Source of the DNA: an uncultured Alistipes sp.
GTDB taxonomy: Bacteria; Bacteroidota; Bacteroidia; Bacteroidales; Rikenellaceae
Direction: 5' to 3'
Length of the DNA: 64,000 bases
Assembly: GCA_900542505.1 (NCBI GenBank)
Contig: UQNV01000004.1
Location: 17,516-81,515 of the forward strand
A program made the translations under genes and the position numbers. Positions within the stretch are counted from its first letter, which is position 1; each line of letters opens with the position of its first letter. Of this stretch, positions 1 through 10,000 are shown one piece after another. A model generated the notes under the pieces. That model was not told where the DNA came from. It did not search any database and worked only from the letters and a program-made list of their open reading frames with translations.

Positions 1-1
1 C

Positions 2-1306
2 TCGAACCGCTGGGGCGGCATGAACTTCGATACGTTCAACCCCTCGGCCGACTGGAACCAGCAGGCCTATAACCTGATTTTCCAGGACATCTACCCCAAC
101 CTCTTCAAGATTTCGGAGTTCTCGCAGGAGTCCGGACACTGGTGGGCAATCGCCAACATCGTCCGTGCCGCCGCGATGATTCGCGTGACGGATACCTACG
201 GCCCGATTCCCTACAGCCAGGTCAAGGACGGTCTGATGTATGTACCCTACGACTCGCACGAGGAGGTCTACACGAACATCTTCAACGACCTGCAGAATGC
301 GGCCAAGACGCTCTCGGACTACGCAACGCAGTATCCCTCGTCGAAGCCCTTCACCAACGACGCCATCTACGGCGGTGACTACGCCGCATGGGCACGTCTG
401 GCCAACTCGCTCTCGCTGCGCGTCGCCATGCGTACGGGCAACGAGGAGGGTGTGAAGACCGCCATCGCCAACCAGGTGGGTCTGATTACGACCAACGCCC
501 AGAACGCCATGGTGAACCCCGGCGTACAGGGCAACCCCTATCAGCTGGCATCGGCATCGTGGGGTGACCTGCGCGTCAGCTCGTCGATTACCGACTACAT
601 GAACGGCTACAAGGACCCGCGCCGTGCCGCCTACTTCACCAAATGCTCCTTCCCCGGCTATACCGACCAGTACATCGGCATGCGTTCGGGCGAGGCTCAG
701 TTCGACAAGGCAGCCGTCTCCAGCTACTCGCTTCCCAACCTGACGGCAGCCTCCTACCTGCCCTACTTCGTGGCAGCCGAGACGCAGTTCCTGCTGGCCG
801 AGGCAGCGCTGAAGGGGTGGACTTCGGGTGATGCGAAGAGCTACTACGAGGCCGGCATCCGCCTTTCGATGGAGCAGAACGGAGTCTCGGGCGACGATGT
901 AACGAACTACATTGCCGACACTGAGAGCACCCCGGCCGACCACACGGGCGACCCGCGCGGCGCAACGTACAACTACGACCGTGCAACCACCGTGAAGATT
1001 GCCTGGGACGCCGAGACGACCACCGAGAAGCACCTCGAGCAGATTATCACGCAGAAGTGGATTGCCAACTATCCGATGGGCATCGAGGCATGGGCCGAGT
1101 ACCGCCGTACGGGCTATCCCGAGCTGGCTCCCTCCATCGACAACCTGAGCACGGACGGTGTGGATACCCGCCGCGGCGCACGTCGTCTGGTTTACCCCAT
1201 CTCGGAGCGTGACTACAATACGACGAACTATCAGAACGCCGTAGCCAACCTCCTCGGAGGTCAGGACACGCAGGCCAAGGACCTCTTCTGGGCCAAGAAA
1301 GACTAA
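2..1306 (+). CDS. SusD/RagB-like outer-membrane lipoprotein, 5' truncated (locus A)
   Basis: This is the carboxy-terminal 434 residues of a SusD/RagB nutrient-binding lipoprotein. The reading frame is open back to base 2, so the signal peptide and amino terminus lie outside the window. SusD proteins sit on the outer-membrane surface and lid the SusC channel, capturing glycan for import. The short family motifs YMNGYKDPRRAAYF and QIITQKWIANYPMGIEAW are closely matched in the locus B SusD (10090-11643), which supports paralogy. It is followed after 24 bases by a GH18 gene, so it belongs to a glycan-utilisation operon whose SusC is expected just upstream. The family call is firm; the ligand is not visible from sequence. 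Confidence 0.93.
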   Translation, partial: SNRWGGMNFDTFNPSADWNQQAYNLIFQDIYPNLFKISEFSQESGHWWAIANIVRAAAMIRVTDTYGPIPYSQVKDGLMYVPYDSHEEVYTNIFNDLQNAAKTLSDYATQYPSSKPFTNDAIYGGDYAAWARLANSLSLRVAMRTGNEEGVKTAIANQVGLITTNAQNAMVNPGVQGNPYQLASASWGDLRVSSSITDYMNGYKDPRRAAYFTKCSFPGYTDQYIGMRSGEAQFDKAAVSSYSLPNLTAASYLPYFVAAETQFLLAEAALKGWTSGDAKSYYEAGIRLSMEQNGVSGDDVTNYIADTESTPADHTGDPRGATYNYDRATTVKIAWDAETTTEKHLEQIITQKWIANYPMGIEAWAEYRRTGYPELAPSIDNLSTDGVDTRRGARRLVYPISERDYNTTNYQNAVANLLGGQDTQAKDLFWAKKD

Positions 1307-1330
1307 TCACCCTCAAAACAAACTGAAACC

Positions 1331-2449
1331 ATGAAAATCAAGAATATTGGAAAAGCGGCTGCTCTGGCACTCACGGCTCTTGCCATGGTGCACTGCAGCG
1401 ACTGGACCGAAACGGAGAGTGAAACCATCTTCGAGCACGGTCTGACCGAGTCCAACAAGCCCGAGGCCTACTATGAGGCCCTGCGCGAGTGGAAGAAGAC
1501 CGACCATGCCATCTCGTTCGGATGGTTCAGCGGCTGGGGCGAACCTGCCACCAACACGACCAACATGCTGATGGGTATTCCCGACTCGATGGACATCGTA
1601 TCGCTGTGGGGACAATGGAGCAACCTCACTCCCGGCAAGCTCCAGGACATGCGCTACGTCCAGGAGAAGAAGGGAACAAAGATTGTATTCTGCAGCTTCA
1701 CCTCGGTCATCGGACAGAACTTCACCCCCGAGGAGTACAACGTGGACGAGGCAACGCGCGAGCAGTTCTGGGGCTGGGTGGACGGCGACCAGGCTGCCAT
1801 CGACGCTGCCATCGCCAAGTATGCAAAGGCGATTGCCGACACGGTCTTCAAGTATGACTACGATGGCTTTGACATCGACTTCGAGCCCAACTACGGCTAC
1901 GGAGGCAAGCTGGCCAGCCACAACGACCGCATGCATACGCTGCTCGTCGAGCTGAACAAGTACATCGGCCCGAAATCGCCCAATCCCGACAAGCTCCTGC
2001 TGCTCGACGGCGAGCCGCAGACGCTCAACGCCGAGAGCGGTCCCTACATCGACTACTTCGTCGTACAGGCCTACACCGTCTCGGGCGGTTCGCCTTCGGC
2101 TTCGGCCACGGGCAGCGAGGACAACATGGACAGCCGTCTGCAGACCTGCCTTTCGAAGTTCTCCTCGACAATGACCGAAGAGGAGATTACCAACCGGTAC
2201 GTCATCTGCGAGAACTGCGAGAGTGTGACCGACTGTCTGAACGGCGGTTTCTACTGGCGGACACGTGACGATGTTACGCAGGACAAGGCCGTCTGCCCGT
2301 CGCTGGTAGGTATGGCCCGCTGGGAGCCGCTCAACGGCTACCGCAAGGGTGGCTTCGGCGCATACCAGTTCGGTTACGAGGCTACGAACAGCCCCGCATA
2401 CAAGTGGATGCGCACGGCCATTCAGGCTCAGAACCCGACAATGAAATAA
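1331..2449 (+). CDS. GH18 endo-beta-N-acetylglucosaminidase-like lipoprotein (locus A)
   Basis: A 372-residue glycoside hydrolase family 18 protein, probably an EndoF/EndoH-type endoglycosidase that cleaves between two GlcNAc residues by substrate-assisted catalysis. The signature DGFDIDFE spans residues 178-185, so the acid/base Glu185 and the supporting Asp residues are present. A lipoprotein signal ends at Cys22, which places the enzyme on the membrane and probably on the cell surface with its SusCD partners. It is close to the locus B enzyme, sharing WKKTDH near residue 55 and FWGWVDGDQAAIDAAIAKYA near residue 146. It has no DUF1735 domain fused to it; those domains are on the next two genes. 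N-glycan as substrate is an inference; chitin-like or other GlcNAc glycans are alternatives. Confidence 0.88.
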   Translation: MKIKNIGKAAALALTALAMVHCSDWTETESETIFEHGLTESNKPEAYYEALREWKKTDHAISFGWFSGWGEPATNTTNMLMGIPDSMDIVSLWGQWSNLTPGKLQDMRYVQEKKGTKIVFCSFTSVIGQNFTPEEYNVDEATREQFWGWVDGDQAAIDAAIAKYAKAIADTVFKYDYDGFDIDFEPNYGYGGKLASHNDRMHTLLVELNKYIGPKSPNPDKLLLLDGEPQTLNAESGPYIDYFVVQAYTVSGGSPSASATGSEDNMDSRLQTCLSKFSSTMTEEEITNRYVICENCESVTDCLNGGFYWRTRDDVTQDKAVCPSLVGMARWEPLNGYRKGGFGAYQFGYEATNSPAYKWMRTAIQAQNPTMK

Positions 2450-2462
2450 TTAACGTCAATCA

Positions 2463-3650
2463 ATGAAAACCATGAAAAAAGGATTAAATATCGCGGCCGC
2501 ATTACTTCTCGCAGCATTTGCCACGGGATGTAACGATGCCGAGTACGGAACGCTCGGAACCCACGCGTTCATCAACGAGAGCACCTCGGCTTCGAGCACG
2601 AAGGTCACCATCGACCCCAGCAACGGCGCCGAGGCTCAGTTGACCGTCTGCCTGAGCGAGAAGGCCGACCGCAACTACGACTTCCGTCTGGTAGTGGACG
2701 ATGCGGTTCTGGCAACCTACAACGCAGAGCAGGCATCGAGCTACGTGACGATGCCTTCGGAAATCTTCACGATGCCCGACAAGATTACCATCGAGGCAGG
2801 TTCGTTCAGCGCCAACCCCGTGACGATTCACATCAACCCGATTCCGGCCGAGTACATTGGTGAGACCTACGCTATTCCTCTGCGTCTGGAGAGCGTGGAC
2901 GGCAACATGCCGACGACCACCAAGACGTCGACCTTTGTCATCACGACCGAGAGCATCATCAGCTCCACGCTGCCCATGTTTACGGGACGCTCGGGCCTGT
3001 CGGCTGCCGGCTTCCCCGTTTCGCTGCCCCAGTTCACCGTAGAGTGCCGCTTCCAGGTAAGCAACACGGGCAACCGCAACCGCGACATCTTCTGCAGCGG
3101 CAGCAACATCCTGCTCCGCTTCGAGGACCCGCAGAACTACGACCCCGCAACGGGCTTCCAGGCTCACTCGCTGATTCAGTTCCAGGGTAACGGCTGGTTC
3201 CTCAACCCGTCGCTTTCGATTACGCCCAACAAGTGGCAGCACTACGCCATCACCTACGACGGTTCGAAGGTTACCATCTACGTCAACGGCGCATTCGCCG
3301 GCAGCAAGGAGGGCACCATTGACCCGAACTTCGAGTTCGCCGGCTGGTTCGGCGGCGGCGGCAGCGATGCCCACGGAACGGGCGACCCAACGTGGTGGGC
3401 AGGTTGCAAGATTCTCTGCTCGGAGCTCCGTATCTGGTCGGTATGCCGCACCGAGGCTCAGATTCAGAACAACATGACCACCACCAGCGCCAAATCGGAG
3501 GGCCTGGTTGGCTACTGGCGCATGAACGACGGTGAGGGCAAGACCTTCGAGGACTGCACCGGCAACGGCCACACGCTGACCGCCGAGCAGGACCCCGTTT
3601 GGGTGGAGAATATCCTCTCGACCGACACCGAGACTGCCTGGCCGGAATAG
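2463..3650 (+). CDS. DUF1735 and LamG-like domain surface lipoprotein (locus A)
   Basis: A 395-residue lipoprotein with Cys23 at the end of its signal peptide (AFATGC). Residues about 30-165 resemble the DUF1735 (BT_3987-like N-terminal) domain: the repeated theme is a negatively charged strand, then a YNAEQASSYVTMPSE segment. Residues about 175-390 form a LamG/concanavalin-like jelly roll, with PNKWQHYAITYDGSKVTIYV and the closing GYWRMNDGEGKTFEDCTGNG. These folds commonly bind glycans, so it is probably a surface glycan-binding protein serving the upstream GH18 and SusCD. No catalytic residues are recognisable. A second ATG nine bases downstream (2472) is an equally good start. Counterparts exist in locus B (12818) and locus C (52607). 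Confidence 0.85.
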   Translation: MKTMKKGLNIAAALLLAAFATGCNDAEYGTLGTHAFINESTSASSTKVTIDPSNGAEAQLTVCLSEKADRNYDFRLVVDDAVLATYNAEQASSYVTMPSEIFTMPDKITIEAGSFSANPVTIHINPIPAEYIGETYAIPLRLESVDGNMPTTTKTSTFVITTESIISSTLPMFTGRSGLSAAGFPVSLPQFTVECRFQVSNTGNRNRDIFCSGSNILLRFEDPQNYDPATGFQAHSLIQFQGNGWFLNPSLSITPNKWQHYAITYDGSKVTIYVNGAFAGSKEGTIDPNFEFAGWFGGGGSDAHGTGDPTWWAGCKILCSELRIWSVCRTEAQIQNNMTTTSAKSEGLVGYWRMNDGEGKTFEDCTGNGHTLTAEQDPVWVENILSTDTETAWPE

Positions 3651-3729
3651 CCAGCAACACAAATACTGCGAACCGTAGAGTTGCGCAGTATTTGCTGTAA
3701 AAAACACACAACACCAAAAACCCTTGTCC

Positions 3730-4616
3730 ATGAAAAAGATATTCTATTTTGCCTTTGCCTGCGCCCTTGCGCTCGGCGGAGCATCCTGCTCGGATGACAG
3801 CTCGTCCGAAGTAAACGAATGGAGTGCCATCTATGTCGGCATCGAGCGCCCGAAGCTGGGCGTCTCCACGCTACGCTCAATATCAACCACCCGACCGCAG
3901 AGGTCGAGGCCAAGGCTTCGGTTCCCGTTACGGTAAAGCTCTCGCGCCCCGCAACGCAGGACATCACCGCAACGCTCGCCATGGAGTCGGACTGCGAAGA
4001 GGCCTGGACCTTCGAAACCCTGGAGGTTGTGATTCCCGCCGGCCAGATTACCGCAACGACGACGCTCAACGGCGACTGGTCCTATGCAACCGACGTCGTA
4101 AGTTCGCAAACGTGGACTACCAAGATTACCGTCGCGGCAGCAACGCCTTCGAACATTACCCGTCTCTCGACGAATCTGAACGAGCTGACGATTGTCGTAA
4201 ACAAGGAGCCCGTCGACCTGAAGAACGTCTCGCTGGAGACCCCCTCGGGCAACGAGCTGACCAACCGCTCGAGCTGGACGGTAACGTGCAACGGCGCTGA
4301 AACGGATACCCTGACCGATGGAGACGAAAGCTCGTACATGTACGTTTACAACAACCTGGAGGTTGTTGTTGACCTCGGCAAGGAGGTAACTGTCACCGGC
4401 TTCAAGACGACGAACCAGTGGGGCGATCCCTATGCTCCCGACAAGGTCTCGATTTATACGAGCAGCGACGGTAGCAGCTGGTCGCTCCAGGGCAGCGACA
4501 TCGAGCTTCCGGCAGCCGGCAACTTCGATTTCGCATTCGGAGAATCCGTTACATGCCGCTACCTGAGAATCTATGCGACGGGGCAGAACTGCCTCTTCAG
4601 CGAAATCTACATCTAA
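3730..4616 (+). pseudogene. DUF1735-like/F5/8 type C lipoprotein with one frameshift (locus A)
   Basis: The start at 3730 encodes a lipoprotein signal (GGASCSDD), and the frame continues to about 3872. The matching protein then carries on one base out of register to 4616. The total of 887 bases is one short of a multiple of three, and adding one base between 3871 and 3875 would read GVSTLTLNINHP, which fits the locus B homologue. The joined product would be about 295 residues: a DUF1735-like Ig fold, then an F5/8 type C (discoidin) domain with RSSWTVTCNG, TVTGFKTTNQWGD and CRYLRIYA. It is either a young pseudogene or a sequencing error. It closes the locus A operon before a strong terminator. 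An alternative TTG start at 3724 is possible. Confidence 0.82.
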
Positions 4617-4649
4617 GGCGAGTAGGAGTTGATTCCACGCAAAAAGAGA

Positions 4650-4680
4650 GGAGGTTCACTTGAGTGAACCTCCTTTTTTT
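4650..4680 (+). terminator. Rho-independent terminator of locus A
   Basis: A perfect 10-bp stem (GGAGGTTCAC with GTGAACCTCC), a four-base loop and seven Ts directly follow the F5/8C gene. It marks the end of the locus A transcript. Confidence 0.92.
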
Positions 4681-4748
4681 ATGCCCGCACGCGAGCTGCA
4701 GGGCCCCGACCGGGCGACACCGATGCAAAAACGGCAGCGGAAGAGTAA

Positions 4749-4762
4749 TTAGGGACAGTCGT
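4749..4762 (+). repeat. Left terminal inverted repeat of the IS
   Basis: TTAGGGACAGTCGT, matching the right end in 13 of 14 positions. The core GGGACAGTC also pairs with GACTGTCCC at 4792-4800, so the left end can fold into a hairpin of its own. Confidence 0.85.
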
Positions 4763-4838
4763 TTAATTCCGTCATTATGAGTCAATCGGCAGACTGTCCC
4801 GGTAATTTTTCCGATCGAACTCATCTTTTTATATTTTC

Positions 4839-4863
4839 GGCTCCGTTTCGGAGCCCCTTTTTT
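4839..4863 (+). terminator. Hairpin with T-tract at the left end of the IS
   Basis: GGCTCC (4839-4844) pairs with GGAGCC (4850-4855), then six Ts end at 4863. It lies inside the element near its left end and could insulate the transposase from outside transcripts. Confidence 0.5.
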
Positions 4864-4927
4864 CATTTTTGGACCCAACTGGAGCCAATACTCCAGTGAA
4901 AGGGCCGTTTCTCACTCACCTCGAACA

Positions 4928-6314
4928 TTAGGCAGCCTGGGCAATTTCGTTGACTTCCCGCCGGACGAGCTGTACTGCATTCGCCGTGTGGATGCCAAAG
5001 AAGATGTACAGGATTTCGGTCAACTTCGTCCTTGCCTTGATGCGTTTCAGGCCATAGTGTTCCTTCTGCGTTCCGAACGAGCCTTCCATCCTCGTTGCCC
5101 TCACCCTCGCCAGCTCGTTGCGGATGATGTCGTTCTCTTTCTTTTCCAAGGACGGACGGCCACGCTTGACGAATGACGTCTGTATTCCTCTATCCTTGCA
5201 GTACCCCCCTGTTGGCGCTGCCGGCATAGCCTGCATCTCCTCCGACCTTCTTCGCCTCCATATCGAAGAGCTTTCGGTGCATCTTCAGGCAGTGCGTAAG
5301 CCTGGTTCCCTCGTTGAAGGCATTGAATGACAGCTTCTCGATGAATGAGAGTCCGTCAACCTGGATGTTGTTGCACTTCGCACCAAACTCTACGCTCTTC
5401 ACTTCCTTGCCTCTCACGATCGGCTTCACATACGGCTTGCTGATGCTCACTATCCTGTCCTTGACACTCTCGCGAGGATTGTTGTTCTCGAAGTGGGCCT
5501 TCTGCTGGCGGTACACTCTTGTGATGATTTCAATATCGCTCTTCTGTCTGGCTGTCAGCAATTTCTCCGCGCCTGCATTCTCCCTCTCCAGTGTGCGGGT
5601 CTCCTTCAGTATCTTCCCCAAAAGGTTGAGCAGGCGTCTGGTCAGTTTCCTGGTCTGGACTTTCGTATGCCTGCGCCGCTTCCTGTACGACAGGTTGGCC
5701 TTCTCTACGTCTACGTACTTCGTCCTCGGACGGTGCACATTCAGCTTGGCACTCAGAGTGCACATTATCTCATATGACTTCTCTATTCCTTCCCACAGAA
5801 GCTTCGCATCCGTAGGATAGCGCATCTCGCTCTCGTAGCAGGTCGCATCCGTATACATCGTGTCCAGGTCCTTCATGTACGGTTTCCAGGCTCTTGCCAG
5901 TATCTCCTGCTGCTGTTGGATCTTCAGCCCGCGGGCCAGTTCCGAAAACACGTCGTCCAGAAGTTTGTAGTTCGTCAGAGGATGCATCGGGTCTATTCTC
6001 ACATCGCAGAAGAGCTGATAGTGGACGTTGCCGTTAAGATGCTCCATCAACCTCGGGCTGCTCAGACCTGTGTACATCTTCAGGAACATCAGCGCAACCT
6101 TGCCCTCCGGGGTGAAGTATGTTTTTCGTCCTTTCTTCGCTCTCATGCTCTTGCTTATCAGTCCAAAGTTCTCTGCCATCTCACCAAGCGGCAGCCTCTT
6201 CCTGATTTTTCCCAGCTCGCTAGTCGCGAACGTCCGCCTATACAATTCATAAAAATCGAACTCCGTGAAAGGAAGATCGGGTGATATTTCAGAGAAATTT
6301 TGTACCTTAGCCAT
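4928..6314 (-). pseudogene. DDE transposase, frameshifted
   Basis: The gene starts at an ATG at 6314 (MAKVQNFSE) and reads to about 5215, where a run of six C on the plus strand (5208-5213 region) puts it out of frame. The correct sequence resumes one base off and ends at 4928. The 1387-base length is one over a multiple of three, so one extra base in the homopolymer explains it; the restored product is about 461 residues. DDE-type motifs are visible: MYTDATCYES and GGDAGYAG before the shift, and RMEGSFGTQKEHYG after it. The shift removes the Glu, so the product as read would be inactive. A programmed shift is unlikely because the needed change is +1 rather than the usual -1. Confidence 0.82.
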
Positions 6315-6331
6315 GCAGATTAATTTTTGCG

Positions 6332-6371
6332 ATACCTCCAAATTTGGCTTTTCTAGGGCAATTGGAGGTAT
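6332..6371 (-). promoter_or_regulatory. Inverted repeat just upstream of the transposase start
   Basis: ATACCTCCAA (6332-6341) and TTGGAGGTAT (6362-6371) form a perfect 10-bp stem about 18 bases upstream of the ATG at 6314. It contains the GGAGG sequence that could act as a ribosome-binding site. Many IS use such a hairpin to block translation from readthrough transcripts; that role here is inferred. Confidence 0.5.
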
Positions 6372-6446
6372 TCTTTTTATCTTTAGCTAAGATACAAATT
6401 TTATATTACATTGGCAATCAATTCATTATAAAGTTTTATTCTTTTT

Positions 6447-6460
6447 ACGACAGTCCCTAA
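6447..6460 (-). repeat. Right terminal inverted repeat of the IS
   Basis: The complement reads TTAGGGACTGTCGT, one mismatch from the left end. Confidence 0.85.
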
Positions 6461-6495
6461 TCTAACAAGGTAAAAACTTGTTTGTCCGAAGACGA

Positions 6496-6526
6496 CGGGT
6501 GCCTTGAAGAGGCACCCGCCTTTTTT
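6496..6526 (+). terminator. Rho-independent terminator right of the IS
   Basis: CGGGTGCC (6496-6503) pairs with GGCACCCG (6511-6518), followed by six Ts. It lies 36 bases past the IS, with no gene between. It may be a remnant of a unit displaced by the insertion, or it may insulate locus B from readthrough. From here to 7058 I see only the AT-rich leader of the locus B susC and no gene. Confidence 0.8.
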
Positions 6527-6794
6527 ATTTTGGTCGGAATACCCGGTTGCCGATGCTTTGTAGGTGGCGGTTGACGTTCCGTCGAGACAGGATGAAGTTC
6601 AATCATCCTGTCTTTTTCTTTCCTCGTATTCTGGTCTTGACGTTCGTTTATTCCCGTTTTATCTTGTCGTCCATTCGGGGCTTTTCTGCACGAATACGAG
6701 TAGTCCGCATACTGACTTTTGTCGGTGAAAAAGGTAAAAAGCGGTCCTGTTGTGGGCTTTTTCGATAAAAAAATGACTGATTAGGATAAGATAT

Positions 6795-6826
6795 GTTGTG
6801 TGGTGTTGTAAAAATATTTATATTTG
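6795..6826 (+). promoter_or_regulatory. Candidate promoter of locus B
   Basis: GTTG (6795-6798), a 20-base spacer and TATATTTG (6819-6826) match the Bacteroidota -33/-7 pattern, with one mismatch in the -33 element. It would give a leader of about 225 bases before susC. Confidence 0.5.
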
Positions 6827-7058
6827 TTGATGATAATATGTGATGTTTTTTATTTAAGTGCGGTTTTAATACCCTCGTTTTTTGTAAGCAAGGGGAATTT
6901 TTATTAGTATTCATAAAAAATATATGAAGCCTATCGATTGAGCGCTACGCAAAAAAGACTCACCTAATTCCCGGAAAGCTCCCGCTCCATTCCGAGTACG
7001 GGCCTTTCCAGAAAACAATCAACATCTATGCTTATGTTTAATTTTAACGGTCTTAATT

Positions 7059-10000
7059 ATGTGGAAATCGATTAAGTCAATGCTCGCCGTGTGCTGCGCG
7101 ATTCTTGTCGCCGGGACGTTCGGTGCATTCGCCCAGAACGGAGGCGGAACCTCCGTCCAGGGTATCGTCAAGGATGCAGTCGGCCCGATTGTCGGTGCGA
7201 CGGTCATCACAAAGGACGGTATGTCGGGAACGACAACCTCCATGGACGGAAGCTTTACGCTTACCAAAGTCAAGGATGGAGACGTGATTGTCATCTCGTT
7301 CATCGGCTATCAGACTCAGGAGATTCCCTACGTCGGCCAGACGATGCTCGACGTGACGCTCCAGGAGGAGGCTACTGCCCTGAACGCCGTTGTAGTGACG
7401 GCCATGGGTATCAAGCGTGAGGAGAAAGCCCTGTCGTACAACGTACAGCAGGTTAAGTCGGACGAAATCACGACGGTCAAGGACGCCAACTTCATGAATT
7501 CGATGGTGGGTAAGGTGGCCGGTGTGACCATCAACTCGTCGGCCGTCGGTGCCGGAGGTTCGGCCCGCGTCGTGATGCGTGGTACCAAGTCGCTGACCAA
7601 GAGCAACAACGCCCTCTATGTGATTGACGGTATCCCGATGTTCAACACCTCGACCGGCGCCTCCGACATCTCGGTGATGTCCGACCAGCCGGGTTCGGAT
7701 GCCGTAGCCGACCTCAACCCCGAGGACATCGAGTCCATCAACATGCTGACGGGTCCCTCGGCAGCGGCCCTCTACGGTTCGGAGGCAGCCTCCGGCGTGG
7801 TGCTCATCAACACCAAGCGCGGAACGAAGGACAAGACGACGGTCACCTATTCGAACAACACGACCTTCTCGCTGCCCTACATGATGCCCGAGTTCCAGAA
7901 CAGCTATGTGAACGTTGCCGGCGCACTCGAAAGCTGGGGTGCCAAGCAGCACAGCAACTACGACCCGAAGGACTTCTTCAACACGGGTACGAACGTCATC
8001 AACTCGGTGGTTTTCACGACGGGTACGTCGAAGAACCAGACCTACGTATCGGCCTCGACGACCAATACCACGGGTCTGCTTCCCAACACGAAGTATGAGC
8101 GTTACAACTTCACTTTCCGCAACACTTCGTCGTTCCTCAAGGACAAGCTCACGCTCGACCTGGGCGGTAGCTACATCATCCAGAACGACCGCAACCTCAC
8201 GGCTCAGGGTCAGTACTACAACCCGCTGACGTCGCTCTACCTCTTCCCGCGCGGTGACAACTTCGACGAGGTGCGCAACTTCGAGCGTTACAACGCCGCC
8301 CGCGAGGTTTACGAGCAGTACTGGCCCTATACGACGGCCGGTATCGGTCTGCAGAACCCCTACTGGATTGCCTACCGCATGGTGCGTGAGAACAACAAGA
8401 AGCGCTACATGTACAACGCTACGCTCAAGTACCAGATTACCGACTGGATGGATATCGCCGGCCGTGCCAAGGTCGACAACACGACCAACCGCTATACGTT
8501 CAAGAAGTACGCTACGACGGACGCCATCTGGGCCGGTGACAACGGTGGTTATCAGGACGAACAGAGCACCTACCAGAGCTTCTACGGCGACGTGATGCTC
8601 AACATCAACAAGACGTGGGACGACTGGTCGCTGTCGGCCAACATCGGCGGTTCAATCAACGACCAGCGTTACGAGATGATTGGCCACGCGGGCAACCTGC
8701 GCGATGCCAACCTCTTCGCCGTGCACAACCTCGACTATACGACCAAGTACAAGCCCAAGCAGGCCGGCTGGCATGACCAGGTACAGTCGGTGTTCGCCAA
8801 CATCGAGGTGGGCTGGCGTTCGATGCTCTATCTGACCGTGACGGGCCGCAACGACTGGGATTCGCGTCTTGCCGGTTCGAAGGAGTCGTCGTTCTTCTAT
8901 CCCTCGGTAGGTCTTTCGGCCGTCGTGTCGAACATGTTCGATGCTCCGCGCTGGCTCTCGTTCCTCAAGGTGCGCGGTTCGTATGCCGAGGTAGGTAGCG
9001 CCTTCGACCGCTTCCTCACCCGTGCTTCGTACCCCTTCAGCGAGGAGTCGAAGAACTGGGAGACGCTCGCCCGCTATCCGGTTTACGAGCTGAAGCCCGA
9101 GAAGACCAAGTCGTGGGAGGTCGGTGTGAACGCCAAGTTCCTCAACAAGATTTCGTTCGACTTCACCTACTACCGCTCGCACACCACCAACCAGACCTTC
9201 AACGTGCCGCTGTCGGCATCGTCGGGTTACGACTATGTACCCATTCAGAGCGGTGATATCCAGAACCAGGGTATCGAGATGGGTATCGGTTACAACAACA
9301 AGTGGGGTGACTTCACCTTCAGCACCAACTACAACTTCACGTGGAACCAGAACAAGGTGATTCGCCTGGGCGGCGGCGTTGTGAACCCCGCAACGGGTGA
9401 AATCGTCGAGATGGAGACCTGGGAGCAGGGCACCTTCGGCAACCTCGACGCCCGCGTCATCCTGAAGGAGGGCGGCTCGATGGGCGACGTCTATGCCGCA
9501 CACGTGCTGGCTACCGACGCCAACGGCAACATCAAGGTAGACCCGCAGACCGGCGCTCTGGCTCTGGAGGCCAAGGACGTGAAGCTGGGTTCGATTCTTC
9601 CCGACTTCAACATGGGTTGGAGCAACAACTTCGAGTACAAGGGTGTCAACCTGGGTGTGACCTTCTCGGCCCGCATCGGCGGTATCGCCCTCTCGAGCAC
9701 CGAGTCGTTCCTCGACCAGTACGGCGTATCGAAGCGCTCGGGTGAGGCGCGCGACAACGGCGGTGTGTCTGTCAACTACGGCAAGGTGGATGCCAAGACC
9801 TATTATCAGACGATTGCCGGTAACGGCGCCTACTACGCTTACAGCGCTACGAACGTCCGTCTGCAGGAGCTCTCGCTCGGCTACACGCTGCCCGCCAAGT
9901 GGTTCCACGACAAGGTGCGCATGACCGTTTCGTTCGTGGGCCGCAACCTGTGGATGATTTACTGCAAGGCTCCGTTCGACCCCGAGGTGACCGCTTCGAC

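Larger units (their letters stand above)
4749..6460. mobile_element. Insertion sequence with near-perfect 14-bp terminal inverted repeats
   Basis: The ends are TTAGGGACAGTCGT (4749-4762) and its complement with one mismatch (6447-6460). The 1.7-kb element encodes one DDE transposase on the minus strand and is visibly lower in GC than its surroundings. Size and transposase type resemble the IS5/IS1182 group, but I cannot name the element. No convincing target duplication longer than the dinucleotide TA can be read at the edges. It sits between the locus A terminator and the locus B promoter region and does not visibly interrupt a gene. Confidence 0.85.

Noticed and set aside
4752..4800. A second terminal repeat pair marking a nested IS
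   Set aside because: The inner GACTGTCCC is on the wrong side to end an element; it simply pairs with the left end.
5190..5236. Programmed ribosomal frameshift in the transposase
   Set aside because: The needed shift is +1 (or -2) in a G-run. IS frameshifts are usually -1 with an A6G-type slippery site and a downstream structure, neither of which is seen.
6547..6768. A 73-codon open frame between the IS and locus B
   Set aside because: It lies in the AT-rich leader area with no start context or similarity; composition is not that of a gene here.
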